64,000 nucleotides of DNA from Stenotrophomonas hibiscicola ATCC 19867 (lineage in GTDB: Bacteria > Pseudomonadota > Gammaproteobacteria > Xanthomonadales > Xanthomonadaceae). Shown here piece by piece: positions 38,678 to 50,846 of this stretch (the first letter of the stretch is position 1; each line of letters begins with the position of its first letter). Below the pieces are notes generated by a model. The model saw only the letters and a list, made by a program, of their open reading frames with translations. It ran no database searches and was not told the DNA's origin. Made by a program: the position numbers and the translations under genes. The stretch is from contig NZ_KB907501.1 of NCBI RefSeq assembly GCF_000382065.1, forward strand, positions 124,001 through 188,000, written 5' to 3'.

Positions 38678-39061
38678 TCAGGCCTTCTTGATCAGGAAAT
38701 CTTCCGGCTTCTTGTTGCCCTTGGCAGTCAGCTCAGCCATCCAGCGCGGCTGCTTGCCACGGCCGGTCCAGGTTTCCTTGGGGTTGGCCGGGTTGCGGTA
38801 CTTCGGGGCAACCTTGCCCAGCTTGCGGCCGGCGGTCTTCGACGGGGCCTTGGCGGCCGGAGCGGCCTTGCGGGCACGCGTGGCCGGGGCGCTGCCGAAC
38901 AGTTCTTCGATGGTGTAACCCTCGGTCTTGGCCAGCTTGGTCAGCTGGGCCCGGACCTTGGTGATCGGCCGGCGCTTGGCGACGATGGTCTGCTGCTTCT
39001 TGGCGGTACGGATCAGGGCGCCCAGCTCGCGTGCTGACAGGCCGGTCAGGTCAATGCTCAT
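38678..39061 (-). CDS. H-NS family nucleoid-associated protein
   Basis: A 127-residue basic protein. The N-terminal half is helical and probably dimerises; an Ala/Pro/Lys linker (about 60-83) leads to the H-NS DNA-binding domain with YRNPANPKETW and TGRGKQPRW. Such proteins silence AT-rich or horizontally acquired genes in Xanthomonadaceae (XrvA-type). A ribosome site GGAG lies upstream of the ATG at 39059-39061. A promoter candidate lies about 60-90 bases upstream. Confidence 0.9.
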   Translation of the reverse strand: MSIDLTGLSARELGALIRTAKKQQTIVAKRRPITKVRAQLTKLAKTEGYTIEELFGSAPATRARKAAPAAKAPSKTAGRKLGKVAPKYRNPANPKETWTGRGKQPRWMAELTAKGNKKPEDFLIKKA

Positions 39062-39122
39062 TTACGGTTACTCCGGAAACTAATGTGTGGACGGGACAAG
39101 CCAGTCCATGGCGTCGGCGGAC

Positions 39123-39151
39123 AGAATAGAGATGAATTAATCACAGCACAA
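39123..39151 (-). promoter_or_regulatory. Candidate promoter of the H-NS-like gene
   Basis: On the minus strand TTGTGC (plus coordinates 39146-39151) and TATTCT (39123-39128) are 17 bases apart, in the most AT-rich local segment. Transcription would start near 39116, leaving a leader of about 55 bases. Box match is moderate; the TTGT start is common in Xanthomonas promoters. Confidence 0.4.
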
Positions 39152-39245
39152 ATGCAGGCGGGTCATGGCGTGGCGGCATGCAGGCGCCGTCGCGGTGATT
39201 TTGACCGGATTATGTCCGCTGCAATATCGGGGAAGACCGCGGCAG

Positions 39246-39280
39246 AAAAAAAAGACCGGGGCAGGGCCCGGTCTTTTTCC
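39246..39280 (-). terminator. proS terminator
   Basis: A strong stem with AAAGACCGGG and its complement, an A run on the left and TTTTT on the right. Read on the minus strand it follows the proS stop by three bases and ends in a run of T. It may also stop plus-strand transcripts. Confidence 0.9.
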
Positions 39281-39283
39281 TGA

Positions 39284-40987
39284 TCAGCCCTGCAGACGCT
39301 GCAGCAGGGAGGCCTTGTCCAGGCTTTCTGCTTCGCTGGCGCGGCGCGAGCGGTATTCGTAGGTACCGGCGGCCAGGCCGCGTTCGCTGACCACCACGCG
39401 GTGCGGGATGCCGATCAGTTCCATGTCGGCGAACATCGCGCCCGGGCGCAGGCCGCGATCGTCAAGCGCCGCGTCCAGGCCGGCATCGCGCAGTTCCTGC
39501 AACAGGTTGGCCGCAGCGTCGGCCACGGCAGCATCGCCCTTCGGGTTGATCACGCACACCACCACCTGCCACGGCGCCATCGCGTCCGGCCAGATGATGC
39601 CGGCATCGTCATGGTTCTGTTCGATCGCGGCAGCTACCACGCGCGAGATACCGATGCCATAGCAGCCCATCGCCATCACCGCCGCCTTGCCGTTTTCATC
39701 CAGCACGGTGGCATCCAGCGCTTCGGCGTACTTGCGACCGAGCTGGAACACGTGGCCGACTTCGATGCCACGGGCGATCTTCAGTTCGCCACCGTCCACT
39801 GCGCGGTCACCGGCACGCACGTTGCGGATGTCCGCCACTTCCGGTTCCGGCAGGTCGCGGCCCCAGTTGACGCCGGCCAGGTGGAAGCCGGTTTCGTTGG
39901 CGCCGACGACGAAGTCCGACATCGCCGCCACTTCGCGATCGGCGACCACGCGGATGGGCTTGGCCGGGGCGACCGGGCCGAGGAAGCCCGGCACGCTGCC
40001 CAGATGCTCGGCGATCTCCGCCTCGCTGGCGAAGCGCTGTTCGTCCAGGCCGGCAACCTTGGCCAGCTTGATCTCGTTGACTTCATGGTCACCGCGCACC
40101 AGTACCAGCACGAACTGCTGTGCCTTTCCTTCACCCGCGATCAGCGCCACCGACTTCACCGTGCGCTGCAGGTCGATGCCGAGCAGGGCCGCGACCTCCT
40201 CGCAGGTCTTCTGGCTGGGGGTGTCGACCTTGCGCATGGCTTCGCTGGCGGCCGCACGCGGCGCCGGATCGGCGGCAATCGCCGCTTCCATGTTGGCCGC
40301 GTAGTCCGAGCCGGTGGAGAACACCAGCGCGTCTTCACCGGAATCGGCGATCACGTGGAATTCCTGCGACGCATCGCCGCCGATTGCGCCGGAGTCGGCC
40401 TGCACCATGCGGAAGTCCAGGCCGAGGCGGGTGAAGATGCGGCTGTAGGCCGACTTCATGTTCTCGTATTCGCGCACCAGGCACTCGTCGTGCAGGTGGA
40501 ACGAATAGGCGTCCTTCATCAGGAACTCGCGCGAACGCATCACGCCGAAACGCGGGCGGATCTCGTCGCGGAACTTGGTCTGTACCTGGTAGAAGTTCAC
40601 CGGCAATTGCTTGTAGCTGGACAGCTCGCTGCGCGCGAAGTCGCAGGCTGCTTCCTCGGCGGTCGGGCTGTAGCAGAACACCTGGTCCTTGCGGTCCTTG
40701 ATCTTCAGCAGCTGCGGGCCGAACTTCTGCCAGCGCCCGGTCTGCTCCCACAGTTCCTTCGGCTGGATGGTCGGGATCTGGAATTCCACGGCACCGGCGC
40801 GGTCCATTTCCTCGCGCACGATGCGCTCGACCTTGCGCAGCACGCGCAGGCCCAGCGGCGACCAGGTGTACAGGCCCGATGCCAGCTTGCGGATCATGCC
40901 CGCGCGCAGCATCAGCCGGTGGCTGGTGAGCTCGGCGTCGCTGGGGGTTTCCTTGGTGGTGTGCAGGTGGAACTGGGAGAGGCGCAT
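39284..40987 (-). CDS. proS: Prolyl-tRNA synthetase
   Basis: A 567-residue class II synthetase of the bacterial type. The catalytic core starts [15 protein letters not shown], motif 2 includes [17 protein letters not shown], and the editing insertion lies at about residues 230-390. The C-terminal anticodon-binding domain begins around IINP-like [10 protein letters not shown] near residue 470. It charges tRNA-Pro. It is followed by its own terminator and preceded by a long repeat-rich gap. Confidence 0.97.
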   Translation of the reverse strand: MRLSQFHLHTTKETPSDAELTSHRLMLRAGMIRKLASGLYTWSPLGLRVLRKVERIVREEMDRAGAVEFQIPTIQPKELWEQTGRWQKFGPQLLKIKDRKDQVFCYSPTAEEAACDFARSELSSYKQLPVNFYQVQTKFRDEIRPRFGVMRSREFLMKDAYSFHLHDECLVREYENMKSAYSRIFTRLGLDFRMVQADSGAIGGDASQEFHVIADSGEDALVFSTGSDYAANMEAAIAADPAPRAAASEAMRKVDTPSQKTCEEVAALLGIDLQRTVKSVALIAGEGKAQQFVLVLVRGDHEVNEIKLAKVAGLDEQRFASEAEIAEHLGSVPGFLGPVAPAKPIRVVADREVAAMSDFVVGANETGFHLAGVNWGRDLPEPEVADIRNVRAGDRAVDGGELKIARGIEVGHVFQLGRKYAEALDATVLDENGKAAVMAMGCYGIGISRVVAAAIEQNHDDAGIIWPDAMAPWQVVVCVINPKGDAAVADAAANLLQELRDAGLDAALDDRGLRPGAMFADMELIGIPHRVVVSERGLAAGTYEYRSRRASEAESLDKASLLQRLQG

Positions 40988-41132
40988 CGTCGGCTTCGGA
41001 TAACGGCAGAGACGCCTATTCTGCCAGCCCGGCCGGGGGGAGGGGTATCGGCAGGGCTGCGCCCTGCACCCGCCTCAAGCAACGTCAGCTGCAACAGCAA
41101 CAGCAACAGCAACAGCGGGCTTCCCGTGGGAT

Positions 41133-41234
41133 GGCGGGGTGGGTCAGGTTGCGGGAGACGCCGTAAACCCATCCCTGGGGGCTTGGCCGCGGCATCCATG
41201 CCGCGGACACTCCCGCAAACGGACCCACCCCGCC
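41133..41234. repeat. Long stem-loop repeat, copy 1
   Basis: Arms of 25 bases (41133-41157 and 41210-41234) pair at 23 positions. The core reads GACGCCGTAAACCCATCC, then a TGGGGGCT segment, then GGCATCCATGCC. The same core with different arms occurs at 57324-57427, and a related core in the other two copies. Confidence 0.8.
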
Positions 41235-41270
41235 TTCGACAGTTTCCTGCGAGCTGTCGGAATGGCTCCT

Positions 41271-41311
41271 GGGGTCAGATCCGTTTTCCGCAGGAAAACG
41301 GATCTGACCCC
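41271..41311. repeat. Perfect 19-bp hairpin with 3-base loop
   Basis: Arms GGGGTCAGATCCGTTTTCC and complement around GCA. No T run follows, so it is not a standard terminator. It belongs to a palindrome type I believe is dispersed in Stenotrophomonas, but this cannot be shown from one window. Confidence 0.85.
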
Positions 41312-41387
41312 GGATTCAATTCGAGATCCGACAGATTTCATCCACGCATGGCGTGGATCTATTGGCCACCGGGAATCTGTCGGGGGT

Positions 41388-41483
41388 GGGGCGGTGTCGG
41401 ATTGCGGGGTGTCAGCCGCATGGATGCCGCGGCCAGGCCTACATGGACGTACTTGCGGCGTCCCCGCAATCCGACACCGCCCC
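41388..41483. repeat. Long stem-loop repeat, copy 2
   Basis: Arms of 22 bases (41388-41409 and 41462-41483) pair perfectly. The core on the minus strand reads GACGCCGCAAGTACGTCC, then CGGCATCCATGCGGC. This is the second core subtype, shared with 57051-57152. Confidence 0.8.
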
Positions 41484-41570
41484 GCCATTCCACGGAATGC
41501 CCGCTTTTGACGTTGCCGTTGCCGTTGCATGCAGCCTCTGCAGGTGCAGGGCGCAGCCCTGCCGACCCCC

Positions 41571-41948
41571 TTAACTTGCCGGTGGGCAGTACGCCTTGAT
41601 CGCGGCCTCCGCCAGCCCCTTCTGCGCGGTGCGCTGCTCCGGGCTCAACGGGGTATCGGCCTTGCCATCACCATCGGTGTCCTGCATCACCTGGCCGCCA
41701 CCATCCAGCAAGGCCAGGTTGGCACGGGCGGTGCTGCACTGCTCGGGCACCGGTGCAGCCGGAGTCTGGGTGCTGGCTGCAGTCTGCGGGCTGCGCGCCT
41801 GCTCCCGGGTCTCGTACTTTTTGCCCGCCGGCGGGGTCTCCGAGTACTGGGTCACGCCATGGGCGTCCTTCCATTTATAGACCGGGCCAGCCACGGCGCT
41901 GGCACTGGCCAGCAGCAGCAGGCATCCAAGGCAGGACAGGGCACGCAT
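41571..41948 (-). CDS. DUF4124 domain periplasmic protein
   Basis: A 125-residue protein with a signal peptide (MRALSCLGCLLLL, cleavage near SAVAG) and the DUF4124 motif VYKWKDAHGVTQYSETPP. A C-terminal segment includes DTDGDGKAD, a calcium-loop-like sequence. Start ATG 41946-41948 has a GGAG ribosome site; the longer start adds an unlikely leader. Function of the family is unknown. It is divergent from pssA. Confidence 0.85.
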   Translation of the reverse strand: MRALSCLGCLLLLASASAVAGPVYKWKDAHGVTQYSETPPAGKKYETREQARSPQTAASTQTPAAPVPEQCSTARANLALLDGGGQVMQDTDGDGKADTPLSPEQRTAQKGLAEAAIKAYCPPAS

Positions 41949-42028
41949 GGCAAACTCCGCGGAATGGGCGTAGAACGCCGATTGCAGCATTGGCGCCGAG
42001 CACTGGCAAGTCGATTAAACTGGATTCC

Positions 42029-42805
42029 ATGGACCCGATCACACCGCCGCCGCGTTCGCGCACGATTTACCTGCTGCCCAACCTGTTCACCACTGCCGGA
42101 CTGTTCGCCGGCTTCTACGCGATCATCGCCGCGGCCAATGGGGATTTCGTCAACGCCAGCATCGCCGTGTTCGTGGCGGCGGTGATGGATGGGCTGGATG
42201 GGCGCGTGGCGCGCCTGACCGGCACCAGCAGCGAATTCGGCGTGCAGTACGACTCGCTGGCCGACCTGGTCAGCTTCGGCATGGCTCCGGCGCTGGTGAT
42301 GTATCACTGGTCGCTGTCGTGGCTGAAGTTCGACGATCCGCTGCTCGGCCGCGTTGGCTGGGCCGTAGCGTTCCTGTACGCGGCCTGCGCGGCACTGCGC
42401 CTGGCCCGCTTCAATACCCAGGTGGCGGTGGTCGACAAACGCTGGTTCGTCGGCCTGGCCAGCCCGGCTGCGGCCGGCCTGATGATGTCCTTCGTCTGGG
42501 CGTTCGCAGATGGCAACCTGGGCTGGGACGGCAACCAGCTGCGCTACGTGGCGCTGGCGGTGACGATCATCGCGGCGCTGCTGATGGTCAGCCGCATCCG
42601 CTTCTGGAGCTTCAAGGGCGGCGGCGCCAAGGGTACCCGTTCCGACCGCGTGCCGTTCCTGGTGCTGGCCCTGGTGCCGGTGGCCATCGCCATCGCGGTC
42701 ATCGATCTGCCGCGCGTGCTGTTCGCGGTGGGCATCCTGTACGCCCTGTCCGGCCCGGTGATGTGGGCCGTGCAGCGCCTGCGCAAGAAGCCCGAGGCCG
42801 CGTGA
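42029..42805 (+). CDS. pssA: CDP-diacylglycerol-serine O-phosphatidyltransferase
   Basis: A 258-residue inner-membrane enzyme that makes phosphatidylserine, precursor of phosphatidylethanolamine. The CDP-alcohol phosphotransferase motif is complete: DGLDGRVARLTGTSSEFG, then YDSLADLVSF. About seven membrane segments. ATG 42029 was chosen because it gives the family N-terminus; the frame is open further up. Its stop is coupled by GTGA to the next gene. Confidence 0.95.
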   Translation: MDPITPPPRSRTIYLLPNLFTTAGLFAGFYAIIAAANGDFVNASIAVFVAAVMDGLDGRVARLTGTSSEFGVQYDSLADLVSFGMAPALVMYHWSLSWLKFDDPLLGRVGWAVAFLYAACAALRLARFNTQVAVVDKRWFVGLASPAAAGLMMSFVWAFADGNLGWDGNQLRYVALAVTIIAALLMVSRIRFWSFKGGGAKGTRSDRVPFLVLALVPVAIAIAVIDLPRVLFAVGILYALSGPVMWAVQRLRKKPEAA

Positions 42806-43311
42806 GCCAGGACCTGCCCGTGCTGTGGTCACCGGCCCAGCAGGCCTGGCTGCAGGCCATGGGCTACACCGTCTATCACGACGGCCAGCTGGCCGCCGAG
42901 CTGGACGCCGCGCTGCAGCTGAGCGTGGCCGAAGCCGAGGCGGCTGCCGCGCCAGCGGTGGAGCAGGCGCGGGCACCCACCGCGCCCGCGCGCGAACCTC
43001 TGGCTGCGCCAACACCGGTTTCCCGGCAGGAACGCCAGGCGCCACCACGTCGCCAGACCCCAGTCAACGCACCGAATACCGCGCCGGCGGCGGCCCGCCC
43101 GCTGCCCGGCGGCAATGCCCGGCAGCCGGTGGTGCGGCTGCCGGATCGCCTGCAGATCGCCTTGCTGCGCGCGTCCGGCTGCAATCCCAATGATCCGGCC
43201 ACGCAGGCGCTGATGGACAGCTGGCCGTTGGACCAGCTGCGCCAGGATCCCGCCGCCAAGCGCGCGCTGTGGCCGCAGCTGCGTGCCCTGCGCAAGCGGG
43301 GCGCACCGTGA
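42802..43311 (+). CDS. holD: Putative divergent DNA polymerase III psi subunit (HolD-like)
   Basis: A 169-residue protein without a clear family label. The N-terminal segment QAWLQAMGYTVYHDGQL resembles the start of E. coli HolD (W, LQ, LG pattern, where psi contacts the clamp loader). The C-terminal LDQLRQDPAAKRALWPQL resembles the end of HolD (LxxLRxxPxAxxALWxQ). Between them is a Pro/Ala-rich stretch (about 45-110) that E. coli psi lacks. It overlaps rimI by GTGA, and holD-rimI is the conserved E. coli gene pair. The comparison is from memory, so the call is inferred. Confidence 0.6.
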   Translation: MSQDLPVLWSPAQQAWLQAMGYTVYHDGQLAAELDAALQLSVAEAEAAAAPAVEQARAPTAPAREPLAAPTPVSRQERQAPPRRQTPVNAPNTAPAAARPLPGGNARQPVVRLPDRLQIALLRASGCNPNDPATQALMDSWPLDQLRQDPAAKRALWPQLRALRKRGAP

Positions 43312-43805
43312 GTGCGGTCAGCCAGCCTGGTCCGGTCAGCCTGCGCGCGCTGCGCGAGAGTGACCTCAACGCGGTGATGGCGATTGAAGTACGCGGGTAT
43401 CCGTTTCCGTGGACCCGCGGCATCTTCGTCGATTGCCTGCGTGCGGGCTATCCCGGCCTGGCCATGGAGCGCGATGGTCAGTTGATCGGCTATGGGGTGC
43501 TCAGCATCGCGGCCGATGAGGCACATGTATTGAACATCTGCATCGATCCGCTGGCGCAGTCGCGTGGGCTGGGTCGTCAACTGCTGCGCGCGCTGGTACA
43601 GCTGGCTGGCGACCGGGGGGCACAGCGTGTGTTCCTCGAAGTGCGTCCGTCCAATACGCCGGCGCTGGCGCTGTACCACAGCGAAGGCTTCAACGAGATC
43701 GGCCGCCGCCCGCGCTACTACCCGGCCGCACAGGGCCGCGAGGACGCGGTGGTGATGGCGATCGAGCTGGTCGATGGTGACCTGCAGGCGATGCCGCCGT
43801 TGTGA
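43308..43805 (+). CDS. rimI: Ribosomal protein alanine N-acetyltransferase
   Basis: A 165-residue GNAT enzyme that acetylates the N-terminus of ribosomal protein S18. The acetyl-CoA loop is QSRGLGRQLL, followed by EVRPSNTPALALYHSEGF, characteristic of RimI. The N-terminus is slightly longer than in E. coli (148). Start GTG 43308 overlaps the previous stop. Final gene of the pssA, holD-like, rimI unit. Confidence 0.92.
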   Translation: MSAVSQPGPVSLRALRESDLNAVMAIEVRGYPFPWTRGIFVDCLRAGYPGLAMERDGQLIGYGVLSIAADEAHVLNICIDPLAQSRGLGRQLLRALVQLAGDRGAQRVFLEVRPSNTPALALYHSEGFNEIGRRPRYYPAAQGREDAVVMAIELVDGDLQAMPPL

Positions 43806-43814
43806 CGGAGAAGG

Positions 43815-43862
43815 GTGCCGGCCAGCGGCCGGCACTACCGCTAGCCGCCAACCTTGGTTGGC
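43815..43862. repeat. SMAG palindrome and adjacent small palindrome
   Basis: A minus-oriented copy with CTAC end at 43815-43838 (GTGCCGGCCAGCGG stem). Next to it is GCCAACCTTGGTTGGC at 43847-43862, the core of the repeat seen in full at 44731-44762. They lie between the convergent rimI and DMT permease genes. Confidence 0.8.
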
Positions 43863-43871
43863 ACGCTTCTC

Positions 43872-44693
43872 TCACGCCATCCGCAGTGCGAGCACGCCAC
43901 CCACAATCAACGCCGCTGCCAGCCAGCGCGCACGCGGAATCCGCTCGCGCAGCACGAATACCGAGATCAGCAACGCGAACAGGATCGAGGATTCGCGCAG
44001 CGCCGAGACCATCGCCACCGGTGCCTGGGTCATGGCCCACAACGCCATCGCGTAGGAGGCGGTGGTGCCGACGCCACCGGCCAGGCCCAGTGGCCAATGC
44101 TGCCGCGCATAGTCCAATACCGCGCCGCCGCGGGTGTACAACGCCCACAGCGGCAGCGGAATGCCCGACAGCAGGAACAACCACAGCGTGTAGCTGAGCG
44201 CGCTGCCGGACTCGCGCGCGCCGTGCGCATCGACCAGGGTGTAGGTGGCGATCATCGCCGCAGTCAGCAGCGGCAGGCGCAGCTGGCCGCCACGTGCACC
44301 CAGTGCCATGCACAGGATGCCGGTGCTCACCAGCACCACGCCCAGCCACGCCGCCGGGGGCAGTTGCTCGCCCAGCAGGGAGCCCGCCAGTGCAACCAGG
44401 ATCGGCGCGCTGCCACGCATCAGCGGATAGGCCAGGCTCATGTCGACCCGCTGGTAGCAGCGTGCGACCAGCCCGTAGTAGGTCACCTGCAGCAGTACGG
44501 ATGCAGCCAGCCAGGGCCAGCTTTGCGCGGCCGGGAACGGCAGGAAGGGCAGGGCCGCCGCCGACAGCAGCGCAGCGCTGCCGGTCACCAGCACGGTGCC
44601 GAGGAACTTGTCCGGCCCGCGTTTGACGATCGCATTCCAGCTGGCATGCAGTGCCGCAGCGGCGAGGACCAGCAGGAAGATGGAAAGCGGCAT
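43872..44693 (-). CDS. EamA/DMT family transporter
   Basis: A 273-residue inner-membrane protein with about ten segments arranged as two EamA repeats; the second ends in LRERIPRARWLAAALIVGGV, typical of the family. Substrate unknown; relatives export amino acids or metabolites. ATG 44691-44693 removes an upstream repeat-derived sequence that the longer frame would include. Downstream SMAG sequences separate it from rimI. Confidence 0.88.
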   Translation of the reverse strand: MPLSIFLLVLAAAALHASWNAIVKRGPDKFLGTVLVTGSAALLSAAALPFLPFPAAQSWPWLAASVLLQVTYYGLVARCYQRVDMSLAYPLMRGSAPILVALAGSLLGEQLPPAAWLGVVLVSTGILCMALGARGGQLRLPLLTAAMIATYTLVDAHGARESGSALSYTLWLFLLSGIPLPLWALYTRGGAVLDYARQHWPLGLAGGVGTTASYAMALWAMTQAPVAMVSALRESSILFALLISVFVLRERIPRARWLAAALIVGGVLALRMA

Positions 44694-44730
44694 CCGGTGA
44701 TGATGCCATGCCGGGAAAATGTTCCGGGTT

Positions 44731-44762
44731 TGGTGGGTGCCAACCTTGGTTGGCACCCACCA
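44731..44762. repeat. 32-bp near-perfect palindrome
   Basis: Arms TGGTGGGTGCCAACC and complement pair at 15 of 16 positions with almost no loop. It lies between valS and the DMT permease. It shares the GTGCC, ACC, GGT, GGCACCCACC pattern with the tandem array at 25254. Confidence 0.85.
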
Positions 44763-44772
44763 GGGCGAGGTG

Positions 44773-47601
<2,829 letters not shown>

Positions 47602-47672
47602 GCGGGGGAACCAGGAGGTAATCGTTGAAGGATCAGGGCGCGGCGGCGGCCCATCAAGGGACCGGGGCGCGC

Positions 47673-48098
47673 TTACATGTCGTGCTTGTTCAGGTCGTAA
47701 CCGGCGGCCTTGTACTGGCGCCAGCGTTCGCGCAGCGGTTCGCGCGCTTCCGGGTCGGCCGGAACCACTTCCAGCACGCGCTCGCACTGGCCCAGCCAGG
47801 GCTCGTCGCGCAGGTTGATCACCAGCGGACGCACCGGTGCCTCGGTGCCGGGCACGGCGATCAGCACCAGGGCTTCTTCCTCGTCCATGTCTTCGCCGGC
47901 AATCTGGTGCGGGATGTAGGCATCGTTGTCGAACGCCCACAGCAGTTCGTCCAGCTCCTCGGCCTGGGCCTGGTCGCGGGCCAGTACCAGGGTGAACAGC
48001 CCGGCATCGTTGGCCTTGCGCGCCAGCTCGCAGACCAGGCGCAGGGGCTCGGTCAGGAAACGGGGCTTGGCGATCAGGTAGAAGTCGGCGCGGGGCAT
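47673..48098 (-). CDS. holC: DNA polymerase III chi subunit
   Basis: A 141-residue protein with the HolC pattern ADFYLI at the start, [15 protein letters not shown], then the conserved [16 protein letters not shown]. Chi links the clamp loader to single-stranded DNA-binding protein through psi. It sits between pepA and valS as in E. coli. Its binding partner psi may be the gene at 42802. Confidence 0.95.
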   Translation of the reverse strand: MPRADFYLIAKPRFLTEPLRLVCELARKANDAGLFTLVLARDQAQAEELDELLWAFDNDAYIPHQIAGEDMDEEEALVLIAVPGTEAPVRPLVINLRDEPWLGQCERVLEVVPADPEAREPLRERWRQYKAAGYDLNKHDM

Positions 48099-48180
48099 GG
48101 CAGGGTCCGGGTCAGGCAGGGTTCCGGCGGTGCCGGGCGAGGCCCGGGCCGGCGTCTGCCGGCCAGGGTCGGGTACGGCA

Positions 48181-49659
48181 TCAGGCGCGGGCGGCCTGGT
48201 CCAGCAGCCACTGGCTCAGCAGGCCCACCGGGCGGCCGGTGGCCATGCCGCGCTTGCCTTCATCGCTGGCCACGCCGGCGATGTCCAGGTGGGCCCAGCG
48301 CTGGCCTTCGGCGAAGCGCGACAGGAAGCAGCCGGCGGTGATCGCACCGGCCCAGCGGCCGCCGATGTTGTAGACGTCGGCGAAGGTCGAATCCAGCATC
48401 GGCTGGTATTCGTCCCACAGCGGCAGGCGCCAGGCGCGGTCGAATACCTGCTCGCCGGCGGCCAGCAACTCGTTGGCCAGGTCGTCGTGCTTGCTCATCA
48501 GGCCGGCGGTCTGGTGGCCCAGGGCGACCATGCAGGCACCGGTCAGGGTGGCGACATCGACCAGCGCCGCCGGTTCGAAGCGCTGCGCGTAGGTCAGCGC
48601 ATCGCACAGGATCAGGCGGCCTTCGGCGTCGGTGTTGCCCACTTCAATGGTTTTGCCCGACATCGAGGTGATCACGTCGGACGGGCGGTAGGCATTGCCG
48701 TCAATGGCGTTTTCCACCGCCGGCACCACCACCACCAGGTTCAGCGGCAGCTTGGCCTTGACCGCTGCGACGAAGGTGCCGATGACGTTTGCGCCACCGC
48801 ACATGTCGTACTTCATCTCTTCAATGCCGCCCTGGGTCTTCAGGTTGACGCCACCGGTATCGAAGGTGATGCCCTTGCCGACCAGCACGTACGGCTTGGC
48901 GTCACCGCCATTGTTCCACTTCAGCACGACCAGGCGCGGGCGGTTGGCCGAACCGCGGGCCACCGCCAGCAGCGAGCCCATGCCCAGCGCTTCCATCTGG
49001 TGCTCGTCGAGGATCTCGGCTTCGGCGCCTTCGTGCTCGGCGGCGAACTTCACGCCCACCTCGGCCAGATAGGCCGGGGTGCAGTAGTTCGGCGGCAGGT
49101 TGCCCAGTTCGCGGGCGAACTCGACACCGGCGGCGATGGCCTGGCCCTGGGCCAGGGCCTGCGCGTCGTCACCGGCGATGGCCAGCTGGGCCAGGCCGGC
49201 GTCGTCGGCCTTCTTCTTGCCCAGGGTGGCGGTGTAGCGGTAGGCGGCGTGATCGGCGGCGATCACCGCCTGGCGGATCGCCCAGGCCGCGTCGCGGTCC
49301 TTCACCGCCACTTCGGACAGGGTGAACAGTGCGCTGCGGGCAGCGCCGGCCTTCAAAGCACGCACGGCGTCGCCCACGGCCTTCAGGTACTGCGGCACGC
49401 CGAAGCGGGCGGCGTCGCCGAGGCCGACCACCAGCACGCGCGGCGCGCTCACGCCCGGCAGGTCGTGCAGCAGGGTGGTGGCGCCGGTCTTGCCGGACAG
49501 GTCGCCACGCTGAGCCAGGGCGGCCAGGCGGCCACCGCTGGCGGCATCCAGCGCCTGCGCGGCCGGGGTCAGGGTATGGTCGGCATACGCGCCGACCACC
49601 AGGCAATCAACGGTGGCGGCGGCCGGAGCAACGTGGTTCAGGGTGAATTCGAGGGCCAT
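48181..49659 (-). CDS. pepA: Leucyl aminopeptidase
   Basis: A 492-residue M17 metallopeptidase. The signature [16 protein letters not shown] holds metal ligands, and [11 protein letters not shown] and the catalytic Lys/Arg region precede it. PepA trims N-terminal residues; in E. coli it also binds DNA in Xer recombination and regulation, which is notable as xerD is close by. ATG 49657-49659 was taken as start over one ten codons upstream. Divergent from lptF. Confidence 0.96.
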   Translation of the reverse strand: MALEFTLNHVAPAAATVDCLVVGAYADHTLTPAAQALDAASGGRLAALAQRGDLSGKTGATTLLHDLPGVSAPRVLVVGLGDAARFGVPQYLKAVGDAVRALKAGAARSALFTLSEVAVKDRDAAWAIRQAVIAADHAAYRYTATLGKKKADDAGLAQLAIAGDDAQALAQGQAIAAGVEFARELGNLPPNYCTPAYLAEVGVKFAAEHEGAEAEILDEHQMEALGMGSLLAVARGSANRPRLVVLKWNNGGDAKPYVLVGKGITFDTGGVNLKTQGGIEEMKYDMCGGANVIGTFVAAVKAKLPLNLVVVVPAVENAIDGNAYRPSDVITSMSGKTIEVGNTDAEGRLILCDALTYAQRFEPAALVDVATLTGACMVALGHQTAGLMSKHDDLANELLAAGEQVFDRAWRLPLWDEYQPMLDSTFADVYNIGGRWAGAITAGCFLSRFAEGQRWAHLDIAGVASDEGKRGMATGRPVGLLSQWLLDQAARA

Positions 49660-49763
49660 TGAGCAGATTCCATTGGCGAGTCCGTACAATCGCAGGCCGT
49701 TTACGCCCAGACAGTAGACTGGGCGGCACCGCGAACGAACCCCAGAGTTTAAACCACCGCCCC

Positions 49764-50846
49764 ATGCTGAAGCTCGACCGATACCTGCTGGGCGATTTCG
49801 TCCAGAGTTTCCTGGCTACCCTGATCGTCCTGCTGGTGGTCAGCGTGGGCGGCGTGCTGGTGGACATCCTCGGCAACATCGCCGACGGGCGCCTGCCGGC
49901 CAAGCTGCTGTTCTCGCAGCTGGGCCTGCAGTTCATCGCCTACCTGCCGCTGATCCTGCCGCTGGCGCTGATGCTGGGCCTGCTGCTGGCCATCGCCCGC
50001 CTGTACCGCGACTCGGAGATGGCGGTCATCACCGCGATCGGGGTAGGCCCAAAGCGGCTGCTGCGGCCGCTGCTGATGCTGGTGGTGCCGGTGGTGCTGC
50101 TGGTCGGCGCCTGCTCGCTGTGGCTGGGCCCGTGGGCCGGCCGGGTGGCAGAGCAGATGGTCATCGAGGCCAACCGCAGCGTGCTGATGGCCGGCCTGGA
50201 GCCGGGCCGTTTCACGCCGCTGCCCAACGGCGGCGTGGTCTACCTGTCCTCGATCTCGCCCGACGGCACCCAGCTGGGCAAGGTGTTCCTGCAGCGGCAG
50301 AAGGATGATCGCCTGGAAGTGGTGTCGGCCAACAGTGGCCGCATGTACTTCGAGGGCACCCGCCAGCGCTTCCTGGAACTGGATGATGGCCACCAGGTGG
50401 AAGGGCCCGTGGCCGGTGGGCTCGACTACCGGCTGGCGACCTTCGCCCGCAATGACGTGGCCCTGCCCGACGGCGCACAGACCCGCACCGAGGACGACCC
50501 GGAACTGATGCCGACCCTGAAGCTGATCGGCGATGCGCGCCCGCAGGCGCAGGCGCAGCTGCACCGTCGCATCGCACCGCCGCTGATCGCGCTGGCGTTC
50601 GCCCTGCTGACCGTGCCGCTGGGCCGCAGTTCGCCGCGACAGCAGCGCTATGGCCGCATGATGCTGGCCCTGATGGCCTACATGGTGGGTACCAACCTGA
50701 TGTTCATCGGCAGTGGCTGGATTGCCAACGGCAAGATTCCGGCCGCGCTGGGCCTGTGGTGGTTGACGGTGCCGCTGCTGGCGCTGGCGATCTGGATGTA
50801 TGCACGTGATGGCCGCCTGGGCCACCCGAAGGGAGCCCGCGCATGA
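49764..50846 (+). CDS. lptF: LPS export permease LptF
   Basis: A 360-residue inner-membrane protein with six segments arranged three plus three around a periplasmic jelly-roll domain (about 125-270). The start [20 protein letters not shown] fits LptF. With LptG and the ATPase LptB it extracts LPS and pushes it to the Lpt bridge. Divergent from pepA, a conserved arrangement. ATGA overlap with lptG. Confidence 0.95.
   Translation: MLKLDRYLLGDFVQSFLATLIVLLVVSVGGVLVDILGNIADGRLPAKLLFSQLGLQFIAYLPLILPLALMLGLLLAIARLYRDSEMAVITAIGVGPKRLLRPLLMLVVPVVLLVGACSLWLGPWAGRVAEQMVIEANRSVLMAGLEPGRFTPLPNGGVVYLSSISPDGTQLGKVFLQRQKDDRLEVVSANSGRMYFEGTRQRFLELDDGHQVEGPVAGGLDYRLATFARNDVALPDGAQTRTEDDPELMPTLKLIGDARPQAQAQLHRRIAPPLIALAFALLTVPLGRSSPRQQRYGRMMLALMAYMVGTNLMFIGSGWIANGKIPAALGLWWLTVPLLALAIWMYARDGRLGHPKGARA

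Larger units (their letters stand above)
41042..41570. repeat. Mirror-symmetric composite of intergenic repeats
   Basis: This gap of about 580 bases has no gene. Its ends are inverted copies of one another (41042-41070 and 41542-41570, CAGGGCTGCGCCCTGCACC). Just inside are GCAACA-type runs in inverted orientation (41090-41116 and 41513-41527). Further in are two long stem-loops (41133-41234, 41388-41483), a perfect 19-bp hairpin (41271-41311) and a small ATCCACGC palindrome (41340-41358). The whole looks built by stacking several repeat families. Confidence 0.75.

Noticed and set aside
41090..41117. GCAACA run read as a polyglutamine-coding stretch
   Set aside because: It lies in a gene-free gap inside a symmetric repeat composite, with no start, ribosome site or conserved frame around it.
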